Shown piece by piece: positions 1-10,969 of a DNA stretch of 64,000 nucleotides. The translations under genes were made by a program, and so were the position numbers. This DNA comes from Drosophila persimilis. Taxonomy: Eukaryota > Arthropoda > Insecta > Diptera > Drosophilidae. The DNA lies in contig NW_020825298.1 of assembly GCF_003286085.1 (NCBI RefSeq), positions 5,022,001 to 5,086,000 on the forward strand, given 5' to 3'. The first letter of the stretch is position 1, and each line of letters begins with the position of its first letter. The notes beneath the pieces were generated by a model. The model was not told the DNA's origin. It ran no database searches and saw nothing but the letters and a program-made list of their open reading frames with translations.

Positions 1-3000
1 CCACTTACATGCTGCCATTATATTCCATATAGTATGTATGCAAAAATTGAATTAAATGTACACTACTGGACATCATCATCATCAGCCTCGTTGGGTGGTG
101 GTTTTCAGCCAAAGTTTAGTCAGGAATTGGCAGGGCTTATCAGCAAAGAACCAGACACTCAGACGCTCAGACAGACAGGCGTACCATACTGTACTCCCCC
201 GGGAAAATGGGGAAACGAAGGCGCCATTAAATGCATAATCGATACACAAACACTCGTTCTACTCGTACTCGTACTCTTAATCGTACTCGTATTCTGTATA
301 TTTCTGCTGTTTATCGCCTTGCGGAAGTCTCTGCCTCGCCCAAGATCCATATAAATTTCAGCAGAAAAGTTGTCGGAAAATGGCGTATTATAAATAAAAG
401 AAAAACAATCAGGAAATCATTTCATTCAGAGGGAAATGCTTTACACATTGCGTGTGTGGTTTATGCGATGATAAAAATGGAACCAGAGCGCGGGAACGAT
501 ATACCCCCATATACCATACCCCCTCCATTACACACAATTTTTGGGGTTGGGTTCCGTCTTTTTTTTATCGCACGACTTTGCCCCAAAACTTAAAGAGAAG
601 ATTCTATGACGTTGTCATTGTTTACATTTTTATTCGATTGTTTATCCGAATTCTGTGGTGATTCCAGGAATATTATTGCCTTTCCTCATTCTGAATCAGT
701 TGCAAAATTTGTTTTGAACAGCAAATTGAAGGCGTGACTCAGTCCTCAGTGTTTTGCTTTCATTTCACTGAATTGATGGCATATTTTAATTAAATTCGTT
801 CAGGTTTTAGGTGCGCTTTAAATTTGCAAGTTTAGCACATCCATACCCCCAACCCCCTCGCCCTGCATCAAAAGGTACGACGACGACGACGACCCCAACC
901 AACGTGACTGGAAATGCCAAAAGCCAGTCACAGACCACAAAACAGACGCTTTGTTAGCCGGTTTATGGATATCTAAATAAAAACAAAAACGAAGAAGCTT
1001 TAAGAGCGCTGGAAGGGGGGTTCGAATGGGTTGACATTTCTCAGTGGCAGTAGAACTCGACTTCGGATTGAATTAACTCGAAGTTTTATTAACTAGTTGA
1101 TGTGTAAATTAAGATTAAAATAATGTTTATATCAGTTCACATCATGTACTGCGTATTTAAAGATGTACACATAGAGTTGAAAGTACAACCTCCTGGGCTT
1201 ATAATATGTAATTTATCAGCTTAAGTTCTCTTACTAGGAACTTGAAGTGAATTCAGCTGCCCCCCATGACTCATTCTAGAAGAATTTTCTTCCTAATAAA
1301 ATGTTTTTCTGAGAAAGTACATCTTCTTTTCAGAGTCATAGAGTCATAATTTTGCCCAAACATTTTAAATTTTAAATCAGACTGATAAGAACATATATCT
1401 TTTCGAGCTGTGGCTTCCAGACATTAGGTTTTCTTAGGTAGTTCTACGTTATTTCGTCTTAAGGATTCATCTGATCTTTCTGATTTCTTTTGATTCTTTA
1501 GAGATCTTTAAGTATTCAGTCGCGTTGAGTGGACTTTGGTCACCTTTTGATAGTTTTTCAACGGCTACTCCTCTGAAAAGTTAAAGAACCTTCCATTAAT
1601 ATGTCCAAATATTAATAAATGGAATGCAACATTCACCTATTATCATTCCTGTACCAAAAAATGTTTTTTTTTTTCCACAAAAAAAGGAAAACAGCAAAAA
1701 AGGCAATTATCTAACCAATTTTAGAGCTCGTTTTTGGCCATGCCCAATTCCATTCGCCTTATACATGACATTAGCTAATCCCCAGACCAAAATACAAAAA
1801 AATAAAAAACTGTTGCTGCTTGGAGCCCGTTCTCAGTGGCTTTGGCAGACGGATTGGAGTTGTCTGTTTCTGTTTCTGTGCGCTGTCTGTGGCTGTGACT
1901 GTGGGGCATTACAATTGCGGGGCACGTACGGGGCAGTGGCATAATGTAGCACAGAGTCAGAGATTGCTACGGGGACTGTTTTTACTACTCTTTGACAATT
2001 TGCCAATGCAGACACCATGACTGCAACTGGAGCTGGAGGGTGTGGAGTGACCCAAATGCGGTGCTGATTCACAGAAGGGTACCACCAGCTGGCAATTTAT
2101 CTGGAAGCTATGTATATAAATAATACATCTAAAATACATATGACTTAAAGAAAGTGCAAAACAGGCATCTGAAATCAATTCAGCGATGATAATTGCCAGT
2201 TAGCAGTACGGGTGATTCAGCCTCAGGTGGAAGTGGGGAAAAAATGTTGAATCAGCTACTGAGAGACAGGTTCTGGCTCTGAGCATATTTCAGTTGAAAA
2301 ACAGATAAATGGATGAGCTTTTGAGATAGTCTGGTCTTATCATCGTAGACCGACCGACCTCTCTCCTACGTGCCGTTCTATTCCACAGCAAAATTTAAAT
2401 AATGAAAAAATTCTAAAGATTACAAAAAGACAGATTGCGCAATCATTCTGCGGTTGATTAGACACTTCACACTGGACACTGACGGGTGCAAAACGTTGTA
2501 ATCAGATCTTGGGGTATCTGCCACAAGACTAGGAAAACCACAGCAGAGACCCTCATTTTGGAGAGAAGCTGTTGGTGTCAGTGCCAGTGCCCGAGGCCTG
2601 ACATTGTCGTCGGGGTAACGAGATCCACATATGTATATGTGTAGTATCCACATAGTGCAATCTGCAAGGTTTGGGGGGCTGAAAAATCAGTCTTGAGTCA
2701 TGGATACGCCAGGCGACTCGAATTGAAACCCAAACTGAATAATCAAGCGACTGTGACAGTCGACGTTGTCGTCGTCGTCGTGGTGTGAGTCATGCCCCAT
2801 TGCACCCAGCAGCCCAGCAGATCAGCTTCTCCTCCGTCTGTTGGTAAATGCAATTTATTCGCCCATTAGGCGCATGAGTTTTGAGTTTTCTTCTGGATTG
2901 ATGGACATGGGAAAACAGCATCGCCGGGTGCTGCAGCTACTCGAGGCACTGCAGCTACTGAAAAGCATCTCAAGGCAATGCAAATCATTCCAGTAAAAGG

Positions 3001-3070
3001 AAAACAAAGCCCCCCTTCATACGATGTGCTTACGGCCTTGACCGTGTCGGTGTCGTGTCTATTTACTTAC
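1..3070. other. intron of Swip-1, no coding exon seen
   Basis: This stretch lies downstream of the donor of the Swip-1 first coding exon, so it is read as the start of a large intron. I looked on both strands for EF-hand exons of the kind expected next in this gene and found none. It holds AT-rich DNA, a poly-T tract near 1,660, a short GAC/CGA repeat near 878-890 and a CGT/GTC repeat near 2,762-2,782. No RNA gene was recognised. Confidence 0.6.
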
Positions 3071-3324
3071 GTATTGAAGGTCTTTTGATAGTCCTTGATT
3101 TGCTTGCGCGAAAACTCGTGGAATTCGGTGTAGACATTGACCACCTTGAAGGTGCGTGGCACATCAATGCCGGCCTCCTGCGAATCCATGATCTCCTGCC
3201 GGCGGTTCAGGATGTGCGTCAGCTCGGAGCTGTCCGTATTGGTCGTGGTCGTGGTGGTGGTAGTGATGCTATCATCCACACTGCCATTGCGCGAGGCCGA
3301 CGAAGCATTCGAGGAGACGGACAT
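3071..3324 (-). CDS. Swip-1: Swiprosin-1 (EFHD-type EF-hand protein), first coding exon
   Basis: This is the N-terminal exon of an EF-hand actin-regulating protein (swiprosin/EFHD family). In flies the family crosslinks actin in a calcium-dependent way. The exon starts with ATG at 3324-3322 in a good context (AAAAATG). It encodes a Ser/Thr-rich disordered N-terminus (MSVSSNASSASRNGSVDDS), a run of threonines, and the family segment KVVNVYTEFHEFSRKQIKDY that leads into the first EF-hand. It ends in phase 2 at a GTAAGT donor. The EF-hands must be encoded beyond the left edge of the window. The reading frame stays open upstream of the ATG, but that extension is low-complexity and is probably 5' UTR. 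I recognise the gene by its N-terminus and by its position next to EMC5, as I recall for D. melanogaster. Confidence 0.85.
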
Positions 3325-4125
3325 TTTTGTCAGTTTTTTCTGTTGTTTTGTTTTGTGCTGGAATTTATTTTCCTTCAGACTGGAAGGCGTGGGCGGCGGC
3401 GACGGGGGACACACCCTCTGGGGACAAATACACACTGGCAAAAGGAGATGGCAGGATACACACACAAAAAGCACACACCGATAGGCGGGGGCGTGGTTGA
3501 AAAAGGAGTTTCGTGAATCGGCAAATTGGTTTGATTGGAATTTTAGGATATTTTTTCGCGCAAAAAGCCGGGATACAAGTTTTGATAGCAGGTTCTGTGG
3601 TTGTCTGATTAGAGCTTTTTTGTATCTCAAGAAAATGCGCGCGAACGTCCGAACCAAACGAAATTTGAAACGCGAATGAGGCAGCAAAGCAAAACGCGAA
3701 AGAGGTAGCAAAGCAATGCAAAAAAAAATGATGTAAACGGAAATTTAAAAAATACCAAAATACATTAATATTTTTAGTGTAACCGTAAACTGAAAAATCT
3801 CGATGAAAATCAGATTCCTCAATTTTGATATTCGGTCTAATTTTACCAGCTAACTAGGACTCTCAGCACTAAACATGTAATTTTATCCGATTGATGAATC
3901 AATTTTCTACAAGAGTGGTTAAATTAAAGAACCCTTTTTGTTGGTTTGTTAATGAAATTAGGTTTTTTAGGTATTTTCAATGTGACCGTAACCTGAAAAA
4001 TACCATTAGACCCAAGAAAAAATGTGATGTACATGCTACATGTTTGCCTAAATGTGCCCGCATTGTCAAATTACCAGCAAATTTACAGAAAATTTTTTGT
4101 AAATTGAATTTTTGTGAATCCAAAA
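3325..4125. promoter_or_regulatory. divergent Swip-1 / EMC5 promoter region with two motif-1-like elements
   Basis: This is the head-to-head intergenic DNA plus 5' UTRs. Two similar words, AGTGTAACC (3776-3784) and AATGTGACC (3979-3987), each sit in a matching context: ATTTT before, and CGTAA-C-TGAAAAAT after. On the minus strand they approximate Drosophila core promoter motif 1 (GGTCACACT), which is typical of housekeeping genes. A segment near 3,881-3,925 is shared with the region upstream of Mss4 at 57.4 kb (see findings). The 5' UTR of Swip-1 probably starts somewhere near 3,600-3,720. Confidence 0.5.
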
Positions 4126-4598
4126 ATGGGAAGCACCTTTTTTAACAAGCTTTTATTGATTGCTGGCTTCGCCAGCTTAGCCCACGCCGCCTTCTCGGCA
4201 GCACACCGTAAGTATTTTCACCGCTGTTACGGGGAACTTTGGACCAGAAATGAAAACTAACCCAAATTAAAAATCCGCAGATCGCACGTACTTGCGCCTT
4301 ACAGAGCAGGAATGGAATAGTTTGCCATTGGATGTAAGGGATACCCGCCACATTGCAGTCTCCACTTTACCTAATCCATCATCATCCCTTTCAGATTATT
4401 CTGCAGACCGTCATCAGTCTGGTGGTGGTTGTGTACAACATCATTGAGGTTGTGGGCCACTTCAAGGAGATTCGTGCCACTGTGGACATGCAGCAAAAGA
4501 CTTGGGATACATTGGGCAACTTCCCATCATTCTACTCGTTTAATCACCGCGGACGTGCTTTGAATCCGGGCTACACGCCATCCGAAAAGGTCCAATAG
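4126..4598 (+). CDS. EMC5: ER membrane protein complex subunit 5 (EMC5/MMGT)
   Basis: This encodes a small two-pass subunit of the ER membrane protein complex, which inserts tail-anchored and multi-pass proteins into the ER; the family is also called MMGT. Exons are 4126-4207, 4281-4333 and 4395-4598, joined in phases 1 and 0, giving 112 residues. The N-terminal hydrophobic helix (NKLLLIAGFASLAHAAFSAA) is followed by the hallmark HRTYLRLTEQEWNSLPLDII. A second hydrophobic helix (about residues 46-65, QTVISLVVVVYNIIEVVG) comes next, then the cytosolic tail FKEIRATVDM and FNHRGRALNPGY. Length and motifs fit the family well. The gene converges on the DUF753 gene, leaving only 47 bp between the two stop codons. 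Confidence 0.93.
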
Positions 4599-4645
4599 GA
4601 GCCGCCGCAGCATGGAATGGAAACGCTGCCAGCTCTTTTATTAGT

Positions 4646-6446
4646 TCAGTTTCGTGCAGTTACAATATAAATTATGCTAAACAATGACCAAATTACACAT
4701 ACCACTGACGTTGGAGTTGCAGAATACGACGAATTCTTGGCCAAGACGAGATCAAGGGCTCTGATGTCCAGTTCGGAGTCGGCACGTAGGTCTTTCCCGG
4801 GGCTCGAATTGCACGCTGGACTGTGGCACAGACGGCAACCGTCTTGGCGGCCACTTTGCAGCAGACACTCGTAGTACATCTGAGGATTGGAGCGACAGCC
4901 CCGCACAACCAGCTGCTTGTGTGTATCGTAGTATTCCAGACAGGCCTCCGCCTGTTCTGCCGGTTCGTTGGGCTGCAGTGGACATGGAATAGCATTGGAT
5001 CCTCGTGAGATTTTCTCACAGTCCGGCTGATTCCCTGTGCACTGATGGCACCAGAGACGTTCCTCTGGAAAGGCTCCTTTGTTGCAGAAGCTGCCATTAC
5101 AGCTCTTGCAGGCGGAGAGGTTCGAAGAAGTGCAGCTGAAATCCTCTCGCTGACATCCCCTTTCGGTGGTTCCATTGCTATGGGTTAGGATGAGACACTG
5201 TGCGCCCGGTTGGGCACATTCCTCTATGTATATGCCACCGGGTTGCTCCCAGTTGGCACAGGCCGCCCCCGCCTGATCCGAGCTGCAGCGATAGCATCGT
5301 GTAAAGTCGCGACTGTTGCAGCCTGACTCTGTGTCGCATTCATAGCAATTGAGGATTCCCGCTTCGGTGGGTGGGGCACCGCATCCTCTGCGTATATTCC
5401 AGTCGGAGTACTCGCAGGCGAAGCAGGAGGAGGCCTCGGCAGAGCCACACGTGCTGTTGGTTACCGCAGTGACATTGCTCCGGCATAGTGGCTGATCCAC
5501 GGAGTTGCAGGTCAAGCAACGCTGCTGGGGAATACACCGGGCATTGCACTTGTCACCCGTTTGGCACTTGTCCAGCTCCTCTAGGAGTGGCTCCAAATCC
5601 GCTGGCAGTGTGGTGGAACAGCCTCTCACTACGCGACTCAACTTTCGATAGCTGAAGCAGAACTTGTCGTCCTGCTCACCCAGCAGCACATCCTGCTGGC
5701 AATCCTCGTACAGACTCACATTGCAATTGGCGCTGTTCACCTGAAAGAGATCCATCTTGCAGCCACGTCCACTGCTGGAATCACAGGTGACACAGGTCTG
5801 TGTCCAGGCTCCCTGCTCATCATTGCAGCCGTTGTACTCGCACAGCTTTGCGGCACTCGAGACGGTGTGGTTTCCCTCCGAGACACAGCCGCGATAGGCC
5901 TCGGTGGCATTTAGTACCTCGGTGTAGCATTGATCCTCCTCGTGATGGTAGCGGCATGGCTTTGGTTTGGCCCCAGGTGCCACCACGCAATCCGGCCCCG
6001 CACAATGATGACATTTGAGACGCCCAGGAGGATAGACCCCAGCATTGCAAAGGTTCAAAGAGCAGCTCTTAGAATATGTTGCACCAGTAGTGGGGGTATC
6101 TGCTCCACACCCACGGTACGTGATGGAATCGACTGCAAGAGGCGGCCAAATCAGTTGAAGGTCAATGTCTGGCAGGCGGTGGACTCACCAATGGACATAG
6201 CACAGGACAGCTGGTTGGTGCAGTCCTGGTAGGGCAAGACCCCGACCTCACCCAGGGTCTGGGCGCACTCGGGCAGGGCAATCGAGTCGCAATGGTAGCA
6301 GACAATGGCCCGAACAGAGTGCAGCGAGCCTATTTTTAGAACCGACATGTCATCGTATTATTGGAAACCAATTAAAGCCTGTGAACGGACTTACAAGACA
6401 GCAGCAGCAGCAGCAGGAGGAGAGGTGGTTTATTCAGTCGAACCAT
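4646..6446 (-). CDS. secreted/GPI-anchored multi-module Ly6-like (DUF753) protein, 559 aa
   Basis: Exons are 6446-6395, 6329-6189 and 6132-4646, all joined in phase 1. Exon 1 encodes a signal peptide with a Leu run (MVRLNKPPLLLLLLLLS). The rest is a chain of cysteine-rich modules. Each starts with a C-[YHF]-x-C pair (for example IVCYHCDS, LKCHHCAG, RCLTCNS, LWCHQCTG) and closes with a C-N motif such as LCNAG, KCNAR, GCNSR, FCNKG and ACNSS. There are N-x-S/T sites and a hydrophobic GPI-type C-terminus (SVVCVIWSLFSIIYIVTARN). This pattern matches the insect DUF753/Ly6 repeat family. I recall a D. melanogaster gene of this kind near Swip-1/EMC5 (CG15170), but cannot confirm one-to-one orthology. 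The function is unknown. An AATAAA lies only a few bases past the stop (minus strand, 4642-4637). Confidence 0.85.
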
Positions 6447-7226
6447 TCTAGAAACGGACAAGGAATGCATTGGCTTTGTTTGCACATTGAAAATATAATC
6501 TGTGAGTATTTTATGACTTATCAATTTGTAGAGTAATGAAATGATTGTACCATAAGTTAAAATGATAAGGATAAGCCATAGAAGTAGCCATGGGCAATAC
6601 TGGTAGAGAGCTTTTCAGACAAACAACAGTCAAAGTGCCAAAAGAATGGGACAGAACAAGCAGATTGTTCTGCCATATGCATACTGAAATATTCCATAAT
6701 TCCGTGACCCCATTATCGGTGTAACCCAGATGGCTATCGCAAAGTTCACATCATCAATAATTCAACTATTATCAGATCAGTAGAGCAGTTCTGATTGCGG
6801 CCTCGCAGATATGAGATGAGCACTAATATTCAGGTGGGAGATATTCAAACTTCAAAATTCGGGAATTAGATAATTCAACGCCATAATCGATAAGCGATTG
6901 CAGTTGGTCGAGATGCCAGTTCGACTTATTCTCCAATTTATTTTATTGTTTAATTTTAAACTTTTAAAGAATTACAAACAAACCAATTACTTGTACATTG
7001 TCTCTTCTCTGGATTCTGTAATTAAATTAAACAATTTATTTTTCAACTACAATAATCAGATCGATTGACAGAGACCGATAAACATATCGATATGCAAGAA
7101 TCGCTTGCAGCGCTGCCAGCTGTTCATTATTTCCGGCTGCCATTTTTGCAAAAATTAATTCGAAGAACCAAAAGAAATCTAATAAATTCAGAGGCATCCT
7201 GAAAGCGATCAGATAAGTCCAACGAA
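6447..7226. promoter_or_regulatory. divergent upstream region of the DUF753 gene and the Yb-like gene
   Basis: The part up to about 6,763 is duplicated at 11,325-11,647. A perfect DRE-type word TATCGATA lies at 7085-7092, about 135 bp upstream of the Yb-like start codon, and an ATCGATA word lies near 6,887. Drosophila DRE sites bind DREF and mark broadly or germline-expressed promoters. No other gene was seen here. Confidence 0.55.
7085..7092. promoter_or_regulatory. DRE motif TATCGATA
   Basis: This is a perfect palindromic DREF recognition element within 150 bp upstream of the Yb-like start codon. It probably marks that gene's core promoter. Confidence 0.6.
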
Positions 7227-10200
7227 ATGTCAAAATTATTAAACCAAGGGGATATTATCCAACCGCTTGTAGGACCGAACTGCTCTGATTATGTTGTGGC
7301 CCATGCAACCGTGAAAGTGACGCCGTTTCGCACATTCGCAGAAGTTTCACTTATGCCGGAAATTTTGGAAAGGATGCGAAAACTAGGCTTGAACCGTCTG
7401 CAGCGGCTGCAGAGCTATGCCTGGCCGCATCTTCTCAATGGGCCAGGTCACGGCGTCCTCATCGTAGGTGCCCCACGCAGCGGCCGCACGATGGGATATG
7501 TGCCGCCCGTTTGCCACGTTGTCAACACGATCCTGGCCGCGAATCGGCGCGGGAGAGAAGTGGCGGTTGATTTTCTGGATATATCGCAGGGAATGGGACC
7601 CATTGCCCTGATTCTAGTGCCAGACTTAAACCGACTGGCGCAGGTGGCCGCCTTATGCAGTGCGCTAATGCCAAAGAAAGAGACCGTGGATGAAGTGGGG
7701 ATCATTGTGACGAGAGTGTTGACCGTTCCCATGGAGTGCACTCCCGACTTCATGGGTGCGTGGCTCAACGAAATAGGCGTGTTGGTGGCCACCCCCGCCC
7801 GATTTGCCAACGCGCGCAAGCAAGGAGCGGGCCTGCTAAAGCTTAATCAGCTACAGCTAGTGGTCTTCGATGATGTGGACTTAATGCAGAAAGAGGAACT
7901 GGAGTTGGCCAAGCAGTACATTCCAAGCATGACCAATAGCAATGGCACCCATCATCATCCCCGTCCGCAGGTGGTGATGGTTTCCCAACATTACACTCCA
8001 GCCCTGTTGGCCCAGGTGCGCCGGTTCAATCAACATCCCTGCCTGATCTTTGGCGATATTCTGGAAGCTGCTCTTTATGGCGGGATGCGATTGTTAGTCA
8101 ATATGGTCGCGGCGGTGGACAAGGTCACTGCGGTGGTGAAACTGCTTCGTCAGCGACCGCCGGCGGAATATCGCACCATCATCTTCTGCGCTGGTGATAA
8201 GGAGATGGCCCTCCTGGTCGGATCCTTAGAGTATTTCGAGTACGACTGTCTGGCCTACTACCAGACCGTGGATCTGCCGTATCTCGATAAGGTAAGCAGC
8301 TGGACGTGTGACACCCGTGGCTTGATCTTTGTCTGCACCGACTACTGTCCCGAGCTGAGAATACGTAATGCGCACACCATAATCCACTTCAACATGAGTA
8401 GCTCATGGGGCAAATTCAAGAATCGCTACTTGTTCATGTCCGACAACGTGCCCAATGTACTGACGCATCCCAAGGCATCGTACCCACCAGCAACCGCAAC
8501 CGATGGAAGGATCCTGGATTCGCTTGTCCTCTTGGATGAAGGGAACGCCAGAGAGCTGCCCAAACTAGTCGATTTTATGCAGCTCCGCCAGAAGGTGGAC
8601 CCCAATATTGTGGCGATGGCTGTTCGCATCCGCAAGGAGATGAACGCAATGAAAAACATTGTGAAGCCGATTTGCAGAGAGATCTTGGGTCACGGTGATT
8701 GCTGGGATACTATGTGCCGTGATCGTCATTATCTACACGAAGCAGATCGCCGTTCATCTGCGGTACCCTGTTCGGGGGACATCAAGGTCCACGTGCTGCG
8801 CGTCTACTCCCCCGGACACTACTGTGTGATCGTCTACGAGCACATTCCCCCGGGGGGTAAATGGCGCGACTTACACCCCGCCAGGAATTTTCCGGTCCTG
8901 ATGAACTTGAGGCTCACCGAGGAGAGGGTGGAGCCACCACCACGCTACTGGCCACCGCTACACCAAGCCGTGTGTCTGTGGAAGACTTCGAAAGGGTCTG
9001 GCTATACCTATGAGCGTGTCCGGGTGCTCAGCGTGCCGCTCATTGAGAATGTGAATCTGGTCCAGTCGAACCTCATGGTGCTGGTCCAGGCTATGGACTA
9101 TAGCACTCGCCGTTTCGAGACCAACTGCATGTCGCTCCATGTCTGCCCCGATGAGTACGTTAGTGCGCCGCCATTGTGCATGGACCTGCGCCTCCTGGGA
9201 ATGGTTAACCACATGGGTGAGCGCCATTGGGCTGACAGAGATGCTCAGACGGTTCAAGACTGGCTGAACACGGCGCCCGTTGACCACTTCGTCCAGGCCA
9301 AAGTGGCATTTTCCACTTCGCACACGATCTTCGCCACATGCATGGTTTCCAGGATCTACCTTAAGACGCTGAAGGTTTTTAATCTCCACTTGAACCTGCA
9401 AAGAGCACAGGTCGAGGCAAAGATGAGCAAGCGATGTGATCGGACCAAAGAGAAGATTTTGAAATTCTTCGAGGAGCACATCAAGCTGGACGCCCCGCCG
9501 ATCCCACAAGATCCACCTGAACTGGAAAAGGAACCGAACTCATGTGAAGGAGCACGTGTGGTGGCAAATGGGAACAAAGAGCACATCGGCGAGGACATGG
9601 ACAAGAGCCCACCCTCAAAGCAGGACACTTCCAAGATGTCGGATATAGTGGACCATGAGCTTAAGACGGGCCGGGAGAACCGTGTACGCCAGGAGCGTAG
9701 CCAGGAAGAAACAGATTCCGAGGAAGAAACCGATTCCGAGTTGGAACCTAAGCAGAGCCCTGTCATGCCTGTTGGCCAGGACCAGCCTGGAGAATCCGAA
9801 GCTTCGGATATTAAGAAGGTACCAATAGCCGATTTCTATGACTACTTAAGAAGATGCGCCGCGCTAGACCGACTCGAGGAAATGGAAGCAGTCACGAGCA
9901 AGGCGGCGCCGTGCGTTATCGCTGCCGAGCCCAAGGAGGAGAAGCCGAAACAAGAAAAAAACCAAAAATTTAAGTTAGAGACACTTTCTGCCAGGGCTGG
10001 CGTTACAGCCAGTAATGCTGCTCGTCTTTTGCGGCGCGCAACGCGTCCCGATGTTAAATACTACCAGACCCTCGGCGCCCTCCATCTACAGGTGGTCCTG
10101 GTAGATGAGAAAATGTCCTACCGGACACGACTGCTAGAAAGCACTGGTGTTTTCTTCCAGGCCACTCCTATAGGCGAATCCGGATCAGGAAGCTGCGAGT

Positions 10201-10535
10201 TCTTTGTAAACACAGGCATGATATTCAAGGGCGTACAACATGCCCTGAAAGGGCGCACTGTTTACATTGAGCTTCAAAAGATGAACCCAGGCTACTACCC
10301 CACCCCATTTGTCCTCTCAAAGTTCTTTCAACTGAACTACGACAAGATGAATGTCGAGGAGAAATGGCATCAGCGACAGCGAACCAACCTCGGACAGTTG
10401 ATGCGTGATCATGGATGGGGGATGGTTCAAAAAAGCAGAGCTAAAGAGGAAAGCAGCGAGCCAACCGAGTCCGAGTCAGAATCCGAGGATGGGGTGGAGC
10501 GACCGGAAGACTACAGAAAGATCGACATGAATTAG
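7227..10535 (+). CDS. Yb/Tdrd12-family protein: degenerate DEAD-box helicase + CCCH finger + extended Tudor + CS-like domain
   Basis: This single uninterrupted frame encodes 1102 residues. Homologues (fs(1)Yb, BoYb, SoYb, vertebrate TDRD12) act in primary piRNA biogenesis at perinuclear granules of gonads. Helicase lobe 1 has a Q-motif-like NRLQRLQSYAWP (56-67) and a Walker-A relative GAPRSGRT (81-88) with Arg where ATPases have Lys. It also has ATPARF (188-193), DDVD in place of DEAD (215-218) and SQH in place of SAT (253-255). Lobe 2 (about 290-410) lacks a clear HRxGR. A CCCH finger follows (C483, C492, C497, H501), then an extended-Tudor-like region (about 520-720) and a Glu/Ser-rich linker. 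A CS/p23-like domain closes the protein (about 985-1075: YYQTLGALHLQVVLVDEK, then FFVNTGMIFKG). ATPase activity is doubtful from these substitutions. I cannot decide which Yb paralogue this is. Confidence 0.8.
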   Translation: MSKLLNQGDIIQPLVGPNCSDYVVAHATVKVTPFRTFAEVSLMPEILERMRKLGLNRLQRLQSYAWPHLLNGPGHGVLIVGAPRSGRTMGYVPPVCHVVNTILAANRRGREVAVDFLDISQGMGPIALILVPDLNRLAQVAALCSALMPKKETVDEVGIIVTRVLTVPMECTPDFMGAWLNEIGVLVATPARFANARKQGAGLLKLNQLQLVVFDDVDLMQKEELELAKQYIPSMTNSNGTHHHPRPQVVMVSQHYTPALLAQVRRFNQHPCLIFGDILEAALYGGMRLLVNMVAAVDKVTAVVKLLRQRPPAEYRTIIFCAGDKEMALLVGSLEYFEYDCLAYYQTVDLPYLDKVSSWTCDTRGLIFVCTDYCPELRIRNAHTIIHFNMSSSWGKFKNRYLFMSDNVPNVLTHPKASYPPATATDGRILDSLVLLDEGNARELPKLVDFMQLRQKVDPNIVAMAVRIRKEMNAMKNIVKPICREILGHGDCWDTMCRDRHYLHEADRRSSAVPCSGDIKVHVLRVYSPGHYCVIVYEHIPPGGKWRDLHPARNFPVLMNLRLTEERVEPPPRYWPPLHQAVCLWKTSKGSGYTYERVRVLSVPLIENVNLVQSNLMVLVQAMDYSTRRFETNCMSLHVCPDEYVSAPPLCMDLRLLGMVNHMGERHWADRDAQTVQDWLNTAPVDHFVQAKVAFSTSHTIFATCMVSRIYLKTLKVFNLHLNLQRAQVEAKMSKRCDRTKEKILKFFEEHIKLDAPPIPQDPPELEKEPNSCEGARVVANGNKEHIGEDMDKSPPSKQDTSKMSDIVDHELKTGRENRVRQERSQEETDSEEETDSELEPKQSPVMPVGQDQPGESEASDIKKVPIADFYDYLRRCAALDRLEEMEAVTSKAAPCVIAAEPKEEKPKQEKNQKFKLETLSARAGVTASNAARLLRRATRPDVKYYQTLGALHLQVVLVDEKMSYRTRLLESTGVFFQATPIGESGSGSCEFFVNTGMIFKGVQHALKGRTVYIELQKMNPGYYPTPFVLSKFFQLNYDKMNVEEKWHQRQRTNLGQLMRDHGWGMVQKSRAKEESSEPTESESESEDGVERPEDYRKIDMN

Positions 10536-10969
10536 TATTTAAGAAACCTTTTTTTCGTAATATTTGTATGGTGTTCTCTATAATTCGAGAACTAATTAAC
10601 TATTCATCGTAGAGATCGTATGAAAGAGATTGGGATTCCCAATCAGACTATATGGAAGAAACAGAAATTTTGTAAAATTTATTTACCATTTAATAATATA
10701 TTACTTAACACTTGAGACACGCAAAACACATACATATATAAAACTCTTTAATGAATCTCTTGGTTACACAAATCCTTGCTAAACTCCTGTGTCTATGTAT
10801 ACTATTAGCTGGCTATCTGTTTTGTCCATAATTTACAAATCAATTAGAAATGTATCTTCGTAGAACTACAGACAGTACTGATGGGTACTGATTTGTGTTA
10901 TATTAATAATTATTGTTGAGATATTATGGGTGATATAACGAGTATTTGGGCGAGAGAGAGACAGAGAGA
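10536..10969. other. 3' flank of the Yb-like gene
   Basis: AT-rich DNA with candidate poly(A) words and a GA-rich tract (about 10,950-10,972). No gene was seen. Confidence 0.4.

Noticed and set aside
3325-3711. N-terminal extension of Swip-1 to 214 codons
   Set aside because: The frame is open but low-complexity, and the downstream ATG has a better context and matches the family N-terminus.
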